From positions 52,564 to 116,563 of the forward strand of contig NZ_JAPDPI010000013.1 in the NCBI RefSeq assembly GCF_026013615.1: a stretch of 64,000 nt of DNA. Reading direction: 5' to 3'. Shown here one piece after another: positions 47,241-56,009 of this stretch (its first letter is position 1; each line of letters opens with the position of its first letter). Source of the DNA: Plebeiibacterium marinum. Its GTDB lineage: Bacteria; Bacteroidota; Bacteroidia; Bacteroidales; Marinilabiliaceae. The notes beneath the pieces are model-generated. The model saw only the letters and a list, made by a program, of their open reading frames with translations, did not search any database and was not told the DNA's origin. The position numbers were made by a program, and so were the translations under genes.

Positions 47241-47993
47241 TCAATCCTCATGATTCATAAAACCCTGACTTTTCAGTACATCCAGTAAAACCTTACTAAA
47301 CGCTACATTATCCTGTTTTTTATACCTCACATCAGTAAATACCTGAGCCAATGATTCTTTACCATTCTCTTTTACAAAACCAATATTCTCCGGCAATTGC
47401 TCTTTTTCCTGATACAGATCTTTAATATCCTCATCCGAATAATCTTTATATTCTTCATAATGAACAATTCCCTCTAACGGCAATCTATCTGCCAGCTCTG
47501 GAGATTCATCCGGGTAACCAATGGTTACTGTTGTAACAGGAACAACACCTTTTGGTAATTTAAGCACCTCTATAATTTTATCAGCAGTATAAATTGTGGT
47601 ACCCAGGTAACAAATCCCCAACCCCTTACTTTCGGCAGCAACACAAACATTTTGGGCAGCAAGCAGAGCATCTATTGCCCCTGTTACAAACGACAAAAAG
47701 TTATCATACCCGGGTTTGGCATTACTCAATTCACACCATTTATTAAACCTGTTATAATCAGCGCAGAAGGTTAAAACAACCGGAGCATTTTTTATCATAG
47801 GCTGATTAAAATGACAAGGTGCCAATTGGGCTTTGTTGTCATCATCTTCAGTTACCACTACACTATAAACCTGCATATTTCCTGTTGTAGAGGCACGCAT
47901 ACCGGCATTCAATATTTCTTCCAGTGTTTCTTTTGATATTTTTTCAGAAGTGTACTTTCTAATTGATCTGTGATTTAATATAGTATCTATCAT
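47241..47993 (-). CDS. Nitroreductase-family FMN oxidoreductase
   Basis: 250 residues. The N-terminal RSIRKYTSEKI and MRASTTGNMQ segments bind FMN in NfsA/FRP-type nitroreductases, and ESKGLGICYLGT is the second family signature. The enzyme should use NAD(P)H to reduce quinones, flavins or nitro compounds; substrate is unknown. It is monocistronic, with a promoter at 48020-48027. Confidence 0.9.
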   Translation of the reverse strand: MIDTILNHRSIRKYTSEKISKETLEEILNAGMRASTTGNMQVYSVVVTEDDDNKAQLAPCHFNQPMIKNAPVVLTFCADYNRFNKWCELSNAKPGYDNFLSFVTGAIDALLAAQNVCVAAESKGLGICYLGTTIYTADKIIEVLKLPKGVVPVTTVTIGYPDESPELADRLPLEGIVHYEEYKDYSDEDIKDLYQEKEQLPENIGFVKENGKESLAQVFTDVRYKKQDNVAFSKVLLDVLKSQGFMNHED

Positions 47994-48019
47994 TTCTCTT
48001 ATTGTTTTTAATCATTTCA

Positions 48020-48027
48020 CAAATATA
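48020..48027 (-). promoter_or_regulatory. -7 element of the nitroreductase gene
   Basis: TATATTTG on the minus strand, 26 bases upstream of the ATG. Confidence 0.55.
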
Positions 48028-48036
48028 TTAAAAAAC

Positions 48037-48067
48037 AAAAAGGCCTTCCATAAAGAAAGACCCCTTT
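48037..48067 (-). terminator. Rho-independent terminator of dapA
   Basis: On the minus strand AAAGGGGTCTTTC pairs with GGAAGGCCTTTTT, using several G-U pairs, around a TTTAT loop. It lies 45 bases after the dapA stop. Confidence 0.7.
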
Positions 48068-48112
48068 GCATCATCACCAACAAAATATAAAATTTATATA
48101 CTTTTTTCTTAT

Positions 48113-49000
48113 TTACAGTATAGATAAAGACTTTAGTTCGTCCAACAATTTCTGCCTGTTATCTTCCTCCATAGTGCACAAAGGCCCTCTAAAAACCTCC
48201 TTCATAAAGCCCATTTCGGCCAATGCTGTTTTTACCGGGATTGGGTTCGATTCAATAAAACACAGATCCATTAATTTCTGATATTTATAAAACAAATCTT
48301 TGGTTGTTGCAACATCTCCATTTATTGAAGCGTCCATTAATTTATGAAAATCAACGGGAATAATATTTGCAACAACAGAGATACAGCCGTCTGCTCCTAA
48401 CATATTTGCAGAAGCACTAAGAAAATCATCGCCACTGTACACTAAAAATCCTTTGGGTGCACTAGCTATAATTTCGGTAAAGTATGATATAATTCCGGCA
48501 GCTTCTTTTACTGCCACAATGTTTTCAAAATCCTGAGCCAGTTTAACCACAGTTTCTGGTGTTAATCCCGCTCCTGTTCTCGATGGTACGTTATACAATA
48601 CAATTGGTATATCAACGGCCTCCGCAACAGCTTTAAAATGTTCGTAAATACCCTTTTGCGTAGGTTTATTATAATAAGGTACAACAACCAAGGCTGCATC
48701 AGCGCCCAATTCTTTTGCTTTTTGAGTCTTCTCTATAGCTGTTTGGGTACAATTACTTCCACTGCCTGCAATCACAGGGATTTTACCATTGATAAGTTTT
48801 ACCGCACGGGCAACAAGCGCTTCATCCTCTTCATCTGTTAATGTTGGCGTTTCGCCTGTTGTTCCACAAACAACAATCCCATCAGTATTGTTATTCAAAT
48901 GAAAATCAATAAGTTTATCAAATGCATCCCAATCTATCTCTCCCGATTCATGAAAGGGGGTAACAATCGCAACTATTGATCCTTTAAGTGTAAATGCCAT
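48113..49000 (-). CDS. dapA: 4-hydroxy-tetrahydrodipicolinate synthase
   Basis: 295 residues from ATG 49000, the normal DapA length. A frame open to 49090 would add 30 residues encoded across the -7 element and is rejected. GTTGETPTL (46-54) binds pyruvate, Y136 (LYNVPSRTG) and K165 (VAVKEA) are the catalytic tyrosine and Schiff-base lysine. DapA condenses pyruvate with aspartate semialdehyde, the first committed step of lysine and diaminopimelate synthesis. It is divergent from an ACT-domain gene, with promoters for both in a 185-base gap. Confidence 0.95.
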   Translation of the reverse strand: MAFTLKGSIVAIVTPFHESGEIDWDAFDKLIDFHLNNNTDGIVVCGTTGETPTLTDEEDEALVARAVKLINGKIPVIAGSGSNCTQTAIEKTQKAKELGADAALVVVPYYNKPTQKGIYEHFKAVAEAVDIPIVLYNVPSRTGAGLTPETVVKLAQDFENIVAVKEAAGIISYFTEIIASAPKGFLVYSGDDFLSASANMLGADGCISVVANIIPVDFHKLMDASINGDVATTKDLFYKYQKLMDLCFIESNPIPVKTALAEMGFMKEVFRGPLCTMEEDNRQKLLDELKSLSIL

Positions 49001-49074
49001 GGTACTATTATTCTTAAAAATCGTTTTTACTTGATATTTTTCCGAACAAATTTCTTGTTTTTTAATATCGTTTA

Positions 49075-49082
49075 CAAATATA
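49075..49082 (-). promoter_or_regulatory. -7 element of dapA
   Basis: TATATTTG on the minus strand, about 75 bases upstream of the DapA start at 49000. Confidence 0.55.
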
Positions 49083-49139
49083 TACCCCATTAAATTAAAG
49101 GAAAAATTTTACCCTTAAAAAAAACCATTTTATAACAAC

Positions 49140-49169
49140 TTGTTAATTATTTAACATTTTGTATTTTTG
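49140..49169 (+). promoter_or_regulatory. Promoter of the ACT-domain gene
   Basis: TTG at 49140-49142, a 19-base spacer, then TATTTTTG (49162-49169). The ATG at 49186 leaves a leader of only about 12 bases. Confidence 0.7.
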
Positions 49170-49185
49170 TAAAAACTAATGTAAG

Positions 49186-49863
49186 ATGATAACAATTCCG
49201 CAAGCAGTTGAAATGGTGATTAAAGTAAAGCCTTTTTTATCGGAGGCTTTATTAGATGGATTAATAAACATATCGGCCCTGGCCCGAAAGATTAAGCCTG
49301 AAATTGAGAAGATTATCTTAAAGGAGGCCAAACACGGAGCTATTGTAATGGCATTAAATCGCTTATCACCCCAGGTAAACTTTTCAATAAACAAAAGTAT
49401 TGATAAGATGAAAACCATGTTGGGCGACATCATTGTACGGTCTGATTTATCGGATTATACTTTCAGAAACAGCAAAACACTGGTAAAGGGACATATGAAA
49501 GTTATTGAATCCATAGCTGATAATCCAAATATATTTTACACACTGGTAAGAGGCGTACACGAGTCTAACCTTGTAATAACCAGCTACTATTCAGACCTGG
49601 TAGAACAATACTTTAAAAAAGAAGAACTTATTCATAAAACCCAGAACCTCTCGGCAATAACTGTCAAACTCCATGAAAGCAACTCCGAAATTCCCGGCTT
49701 TTATTATTATATCCTTAAATCGGTAGCCTGGGAAGGGATCAACATTACTGAAGTGATTTCAACGACCAATGAGTTTACCATCTTAGTAAACGATGAAGAT
49801 GTTGACAGGGCTTTTTCTGAACTAAAGAAAATGAAACGGCCGGGAAAATTATATAGTATATAA
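49186..49863 (+). CDS. ACT-domain protein of unknown function (aspartokinase-like ACT)
   Basis: 225 residues, no signal peptide. The N-terminal 140 residues are mostly helical and basic. The C-terminal part (about 155-222) has the beta-alpha-beta pattern of an aspartokinase-type ACT domain: LSAITVKLHESNSEIPGFYY, GINITEVISTTNEFTILV, and a final helix. ACT domains bind amino acids. The kinase part of aspartokinase is absent. Divergence from dapA suggests lysine- or aspartate-responsive control, but no DNA-binding motif is clear, so the role is open. Confidence 0.72.
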   Translation: MITIPQAVEMVIKVKPFLSEALLDGLINISALARKIKPEIEKIILKEAKHGAIVMALNRLSPQVNFSINKSIDKMKTMLGDIIVRSDLSDYTFRNSKTLVKGHMKVIESIADNPNIFYTLVRGVHESNLVITSYYSDLVEQYFKKEELIHKTQNLSAITVKLHESNSEIPGFYYYILKSVAWEGINITEVISTTNEFTILVNDEDVDRAFSELKKMKRPGKLYSI

Positions 49864-50077
49864 ATAGGAGACATGAGAGGTGAGCACCATATAAATAAAA
49901 ACAAAATCGGGTCAAAACATCTTTTAAGTGGAAAAAATATTATTTTATCAAGTAATTATATATTTTAGCCATTAATTACATGTTATTTTGTAACTCAAAT
50001 AAAAAATTATCGTTACATGATGATATAGGATAAAGAAAAACGAAAACTATCATTAATTATATTGTAATCTATTAGTT

Positions 50078-50209
50078 ATGAAAAAAGCATTGATCATTGT
50101 TGCAACAGTAGTATTTTTCGTTGCATTGGGCTTAACTTCCTGCAAATCCACTCAGGACTGCCCAGCGTACAGTAAAATAAGTATTGAGCAAAATTCTGAA
50201 AAAGCATAG
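50078..50209 (+). CDS. Small 43-residue lipoprotein
   Basis: The frame codes 43 residues with a standard lipoprotein signal: two lysines, an 18-residue hydrophobic stretch and a lipobox LTSC (C22). The mature peptide is only 22 residues and contains a DCPAYS motif with a second cysteine (C28). Such CPAY-type mini lipoproteins are, to my recollection, seen in other Bacteroidota, but no function is known to me. A perfect terminator follows 24 bases after the stop, which supports a real single-gene transcript. No clear promoter was found upstream. Confidence 0.72.
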   Translation: MKKALIIVATVVFFVALGLTSCKSTQDCPAYSKISIEQNSEKA

Positions 50210-50232
50210 CAATATCATTAATTTATTGCATA

Positions 50233-50268
50233 AAGGAGCAAGTCACCGTGATTTGCTCCTTTTTTTAT
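50233..50268 (+). terminator. Rho-independent terminator of the small lipoprotein gene
   Basis: AAGGAGCAAGTCAC pairs with GTGATTTGCTCCTT, with one G-U pair, and is followed by seven T. Confidence 0.9.
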
Positions 50269-50341
50269 TCTCACCAAAACCCCTGCCAATAACCTTTTTA
50301 CATTTTTTAATACTGAATTAATAAAATCATCACCTGTTTTT

Positions 50342-50372
50342 TTGACCAATTGTTAATGATTTTATACTTTTG
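50342..50372 (+). promoter_or_regulatory. Promoter of gapA
   Basis: TTG at 50342-50344, a 20-base spacer, and TACTTTTG (50365-50372), a full Bacteroidota-type match about 50 bases before the ATG. Confidence 0.75.
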
Positions 50373-50410
50373 TACCTCATTTTTAATGGAGTTGTAAATT
50401 TTATTTCTAA

Positions 50411-51430
<1,020 letters not shown>

Positions 51431-51450
51431 TTTATAGATGATATAAAATA

Positions 51451-51482
51451 AAAAAGGCTCGCCAGTGGCGAGCCTTTTTTTT
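51451..51482 (+). terminator. Rho-independent terminator of gapA
   Basis: AAGGCTCGCC and GGCGAGCCTT form a perfect stem with a 3-base loop, followed by eight T. Confidence 0.95.
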
Positions 51483-51645
51483 ACTATCTCGTTTATTGAC
51501 AATAGTTCGTTATTTTTTTATAAGTGTAAGATTATGAGATATTTAATAAAATCAACTTAAGTTAGGTAAAGATTTAATTTTAAGCATCTTGCAAATAAGT
51601 CTCTTATCTAAAATCTAAAATCTAACGATCTGTTATATTGAAAAA

Positions 51646-52926
51646 CTAATAATGAATTCCTTTTACCTGTGGATTCTTTAAGGTTCCTTTTACACAAAAA
51701 ACAATATCGTCACCTTCTGTTGGCAATTGAAACCCAAGCATATTTTCAATGCTCTTTAGTCCTTCTTTCAGCTCCGGCTTGATATCAGACACCCTGAGAA
51801 CCATATTTTTTATTTCTCCGCTTTCGATAGAGGATTCCGAAAAATTTATATCCACATCTAAATTTGCATTAAACACAGGCATAACCAACTCGGTATTTGC
51901 CACCTGCAATTTTCCATCTTTTAAAGTTGAGTTTACAACAAAATGATCTATTGCAATATCATCCGCACTAATGCCTACCATCGATCCCTGCTTGTTTATC
52001 ATTTGCCTGGCATCTTCTTCATATTCAATCTTTAACCCCTCCAACTGCATATACAAATCAAACTCAGGCAATTCATCTTTACTAATCTCCCCCTTTTCAT
52101 CAAAGGCAATATTTCCAGAGAACTTATGCTCTGTATTTTCCAATATAATCTTACCCTGGGTAGGATTTTCCCATGACACCTCACCTTTTGAACTCGCAGT
52201 GGAATTAAAAACTACTTGCCTGGGTATAAAGTTTTCTTTGCAATCACCATCAAATTTAAGCAGGGCACCACTCACCATAGCCATCTGATCCGATTCCATA
52301 TCCAACTGTTTTAATTCGAGAGTATGCGTGCCCGGATTAAACACCATATGCACATCCATCTCATTTAAGGTATTGTATGCATTTGTAAGCCCATCTATTT
52401 TAAATCCACCCATATTTTCTGCATGAAAAACCACATCTGATAAATTCATCTGAACCTCTTGGGGTGTTTCCGGAAAATGCCGCTCCAGCTCTTGTAACGT
52501 AAATGACTTTAAAGCACCATCAAAATTTAATTTTGCATTACCTGTTTCAAAAACTACCAGATCTTTATCGTTTAAAATAAGGGGCCGGTCAAAATTCAGC
52601 TTAAACCAGGTAACCTCTTCCAGCTTGTGGTTTTCAGACAGCTCCATTGCCTCACTATACTTCATATTTACCCTTAATTTTTCCGATTTAAGCGTTATAT
52701 CGCCAGACTTGTCCGAAACTATTAAATTAGTAAATGTAAATTCAGAAAACAATGGGTTTACTTGTACTTTTTCGTAGGAGATATCAAAGGGGAGCTGCTG
52801 GTTTTGAATACTAAACTGTATCCTTTGATCAAGTTTGGCTGCAGATTTATTGCCATATATCCAATTACCTGCAAATAACAGTACCCCTAAAAACAGGATA
52901 CCAATAATCAATATTTTTACTTTCAT
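51646..52926 (-). CDS. AsmA-like inner-membrane/periplasmic protein
   Basis: 426 residues from ATG 52926; upstream in-frame codons to 52986 would add 20 residues before the membrane helix and are less likely. One N-terminal membrane helix (about 4-22) is followed by an all-beta periplasmic region with the repeated amphipathic strands typical of AsmA/TAM-type proteins, ending in GDDIVFCVKGTLKNPQV, the usual AsmA closing strand. Such proteins take part in lipid transport or envelope assembly. It follows the PorP/SprF gene on the same strand after about 90 bases and may belong to the same transcript. Confidence 0.68.
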   Translation of the reverse strand: MKVKILIIGILFLGVLLFAGNWIYGNKSAAKLDQRIQFSIQNQQLPFDISYEKVQVNPLFSEFTFTNLIVSDKSGDITLKSEKLRVNMKYSEAMELSENHKLEEVTWFKLNFDRPLILNDKDLVVFETGNAKLNFDGALKSFTLQELERHFPETPQEVQMNLSDVVFHAENMGGFKIDGLTNAYNTLNEMDVHMVFNPGTHTLELKQLDMESDQMAMVSGALLKFDGDCKENFIPRQVVFNSTASSKGEVSWENPTQGKIILENTEHKFSGNIAFDEKGEISKDELPEFDLYMQLEGLKIEYEEDARQMINKQGSMVGISADDIAIDHFVVNSTLKDGKLQVANTELVMPVFNANLDVDINFSESSIESGEIKNMVLRVSDIKPELKEGLKSIENMLGFQLPTEGDDIVFCVKGTLKNPQVKGIHY

Positions 52927-53017
52927 TGTTAGTTTGTTAAAAAGTTCCATTAAAACTAGGAATAATTTTTTAACATTTTTCAACAAACCGATAAAATTAA
53001 CGTTTAACTGAGTTCCA

Positions 53018-53995
53018 TTAAAAGTCTCTTACTGACTTCAATAACTTTCGGGTCCTCTTTTCTCCAAATTCACGGTTCTTATTTGGCACAATCAGGTCAT
53101 TCAGCTTATAGGATAAAGAGATTTCATGATTATTGCGGTTAATGGATTTTTCCCCTATTGCAAAATCGAATGCGTACCCAACTCCTAAATCTTTAGTGAT
53201 CTGGACATGAAAAACATTAGAAAGCCAACCACTCTCGCTCCACAAAATTCCATACCATAATAAATCCCTGTACATAGCCTGCATCCCCAGGTTTACTTCC
53301 GAAAAATCCGATGCCGACCGGTACCACACAGAAGGTTTAGCCACTAAACTCCTATTTATCTGAAACATATAACCAGATACCACATGAAAATACTTTTTGC
53401 CAACAACCTGATCAAATCCATTATCAGCATCAGCTTGTTTGATATTGGCCCAATGTGCAACCGACAACCCCGCAAAAAAACTTTGGGAGTACAAAAAAGC
53501 ACCACACCCTGCAGTTATACCAGTTGTATTCCTGCTACCGGCTGAAAAATTAGGATCATTTTCATGGGTTAAGGCCAATTTACTGTATCCTATCTGATAG
53601 TTGTTCAGATTGGTATTTAATCCCAACGACAAAAAAGTCAACTCTGATATTTTCAACAAATAGGCATACGACACATTTGCAGAGTAAAGCTTATTTACAC
53701 CATAACTTTCCAATTCAAACCCACCTCCTACTGACATCATTGTGTTGTTCACCGGTGCATGAACAGCCAGATGGTAGCTGGTTGGAGCCCCTTCGATTCC
53801 CATCCACTGTTTACGCGCCATAACATTTACCGACATGGTATTTAGCGTGCCTGAATATGCAGGGTTTATAAAATACTGAGTATGCATATAACGGGATGTG
53901 GAATTGCCAAACTGCCCAAAAAGGGAAACATGACAAAAGACTATCAGTCCCCAAAACACCCAAAGCACCTTATCGTTAATTACAGCCTTCCTCAT
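53018..53995 (-). CDS. PorP/SprF-family T9SS outer-membrane protein (second copy)
   Basis: 325 residues. A signal peptide ends near SLFGQ. MHTQYFINPAYSGT, then RKQWMGIEGAPTSYHLAVHAPV, is the PorP/SprF signature; the rest is a 12-14-strand barrel. SprF-type proteins are needed to secrete or attach their neighbouring CTD-bearing adhesin and gliding proteins. The start lies two bases after the stop of the type B CTD protein upstream, so the two are coupled and are probably partners. Confidence 0.9.
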   Translation of the reverse strand: MRKAVINDKVLWVFWGLIVFCHVSLFGQFGNSTSRYMHTQYFINPAYSGTLNTMSVNVMARKQWMGIEGAPTSYHLAVHAPVNNTMMSVGGGFELESYGVNKLYSANVSYAYLLKISELTFLSLGLNTNLNNYQIGYSKLALTHENDPNFSAGSRNTTGITAGCGAFLYSQSFFAGLSVAHWANIKQADADNGFDQVVGKKYFHVVSGYMFQINRSLVAKPSVWYRSASDFSEVNLGMQAMYRDLLWYGILWSESGWLSNVFHVQITKDLGVGYAFDFAIGEKSINRNNHEISLSYKLNDLIVPNKNREFGEKRTRKLLKSVRDF

Positions 53996-53997
53996 AA

Positions 53998-54954
53998 TTA
54001 TTTATTGATATAGATGAAACCTGAAAAATCTTTTTTATATGCTGGTACCTTTAACACATAATAATACGTACCATTAGCACATATTTTCCCTGTACTACCT
54101 CCTTCATTACCCATTCCATCCCAGTCATTTTTATATTCAGTATTGAGATACACCAATTCGCCCAAAGGATTAAATATTCTTATTTGCATCGTCAATCCCT
54201 CTAAATCCGGAATGCTAAAAACATCATTCAACCCATCCCCATTGGGAGAAATCCCCTGAGGAATAAAAATATCATTTTCAACCAGCGACTCTACCCGGAA
54301 AAACACCCATGCCTCAGAACAATCTCCGTTTTCGTCACAAACCTGATACTGCAACGAGTCCACCCCACGGAAATATTCGTCAAAATATGCCTGTATATTA
54401 TTATCAACACCTATTTCACTCACCCCATTGTTAATATCTCTCAGAATATATATTTCCATTGTGCCATCAAATAAAAACTCATCATTGTCCAATACAGGAA
54501 TAACGAACTCCTGACCGCGCAACATTTTTGCAGAATCAGGATATGCTTCAGGGATAAAGTCAATATTTTCGATATTTACATCAACAGTTGCTTCATCACA
54601 CTCTCCATTTTTCCCGCACACCTTGTACCGAAACTCATCCGTCCCCTCATATCCAATCTCTGCCTTATACCATATCTTAAAATCATCCAACACCTTAATT
54701 TCTGCATGTTCAGGTTTTTGAATAACTGTAAGTTCTTTCACGCCACCCAACAAGCCATAATCATTATTGAGCACATTAACTTCTTCTTCTCTTCCCTCAC
54801 CTATTAACAAATAATCATCGTTAGCCACCACCGTCATAGTCTTTTGGGCATCCATAGCTAATGAAAACCAATTAACCTGTCCGAATGAAGCCATGCTTAT
54901 CCCCACAAACAGCACTTGAAGTGTCCAGTATTTTATATTTAATTTTCTCATCAT
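53998..54954 (-). CDS. Tandem Ig-like protein with T9SS type B sorting domain
   Basis: 318 residues. A signal peptide ends at FGQ. Two cadherin/Ig-like repeats follow (about 40-130 and 132-230); each has an N-D-y/e pattern and a Cys-x-(4)-Cys pair in (F/L)xYxVCxxNGxCxEA. The C-terminal domain IPQGISPNGDGLNDVF...WDG (about 232-318) is the gliding-motility-associated type B CTD that directs export by the T9SS and association with PorP/SprF. It is flanked on both sides by PorP/SprF genes and is probably a surface stalk or linker of the adhesin system. Confidence 0.9.
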   Translation of the reverse strand: MMRKLNIKYWTLQVLFVGISMASFGQVNWFSLAMDAQKTMTVVANDDYLLIGEGREEEVNVLNNDYGLLGGVKELTVIQKPEHAEIKVLDDFKIWYKAEIGYEGTDEFRYKVCGKNGECDEATVDVNIENIDFIPEAYPDSAKMLRGQEFVIPVLDNDEFLFDGTMEIYILRDINNGVSEIGVDNNIQAYFDEYFRGVDSLQYQVCDENGDCSEAWVFFRVESLVENDIFIPQGISPNGDGLNDVFSIPDLEGLTMQIRIFNPLGELVYLNTEYKNDWDGMGNEGGSTGKICANGTYYYVLKVPAYKKDFSGFIYINK

Positions 54955-54973
54955 TTATTCTTTCTCTAAAAAT

Positions 54974-55987
54974 TCAATACCAAATCATACCGCTATATCT
55001 GGATTTTTTATTCTTCCGGGCCTCAGAACATGGAATGGCATGGTGCTTCAGGTTATTGCATATGGTATATCTCAACACCAGCTGATAGGCGCTACCATAT
55101 TCCAATTGTGCCCTTGTTAGTCCGAGCTGATACTCCAAACCCAGACTTATTCTTTGATAGTTCACACCCATTGTAGCTGCCATCCCCAAACTTTTACCAA
55201 AATTATCATCCATGGTTCTTCTGTATGCTACCAGTCCCCATAAGGCATACATCGGATTGGGAGTTGGGAAAGTTCCTTTTAAGGACAGGTCTACCCGTTT
55301 ATCTGTTTCGCTATTTCCCCTGACCATAACCATGGGTTCAAGGAACACGTCCCTGTCCACCACTTTATACATACCGCTTAAAAACAAATGCCAGTCCATG
55401 GGCAATCCAGGTTCTCCATCTCCCTTATATAATGGATTTGTTTGGTTTAGCATATTGGTTACTGAAAAACCGATGTGGTAATCATCGTACATAAATATCA
55501 CGCCTGCATTTGAATTATACCCCCATCCCGAGGAAATTCCACCATGAATCAGGGGATCGATAATGGTTGTATTGTTTTGAAAATTACTTTCATCAATACT
55601 ACTCTGTTCCACCGAAAAAGCCAGTCCAAACGCCAATTTAGAGATATGCCTTCTGGATTTTCCCAAAAGCACTTCGTATGATAGGGATTGGTGCAAACCA
55701 AATTCCTTCATATTCCCATTCCTGTCGTTATAAACATAGGTTCCAAACCCTAAACTCTTACTTAGCGGCCCCTGGGCATTAAAAATTTGTGTTGTTGGAG
55801 AATCTTCCATCCCCAACCACTGGTTTTGATAAAACAGCCCAAATGAATAGCAATCTTTATCACTCCCTGCATTGGCCGGGTTCATCAGGAACATATCATA
55901 CATATATAAATTGGAGATGTAGTACTTTTGAGCCTGCACCACAACCCCTATTCCAATAATTATATGTAATATGACCATCTTCTTCAT
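54974..55987 (-). CDS. PorP/SprF-family T9SS outer-membrane protein (first copy)
   Basis: 337 residues. A signal peptide (about 1-19, ending VQAQ) precedes YDMFLMNPANAGSDKDC and NQWLGMEDSPTTQIFNAQGPL, the PorP/SprF signature. It starts 22 bases after the giant-adhesin stop and ends 19 bases before the CTD protein gene. The adhesin-SprF order mirrors sprB-sprF of gliding flavobacteria. The last 35 residues are basic with a cysteine and extend beyond the usual barrel end. Confidence 0.9.
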   Translation of the reverse strand: MKKMVILHIIIGIGVVVQAQKYYISNLYMYDMFLMNPANAGSDKDCYSFGLFYQNQWLGMEDSPTTQIFNAQGPLSKSLGFGTYVYNDRNGNMKEFGLHQSLSYEVLLGKSRRHISKLAFGLAFSVEQSSIDESNFQNNTTIIDPLIHGGISSGWGYNSNAGVIFMYDDYHIGFSVTNMLNQTNPLYKGDGEPGLPMDWHLFLSGMYKVVDRDVFLEPMVMVRGNSETDKRVDLSLKGTFPTPNPMYALWGLVAYRRTMDDNFGKSLGMAATMGVNYQRISLGLEYQLGLTRAQLEYGSAYQLVLRYTICNNLKHHAIPCSEARKNKKSRYSGMIWY

Positions 55988-56009
55988 AATCCCTTCCTAA
56001 CAAACACCA

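Noticed and set aside
49001..49090. N-terminal extension of DapA to position 49090
   Set aside because: The extra 30 residues overlap the -7 element and are not part of the DapA family; the ATG at 49000 starts exactly at the conserved first strand.
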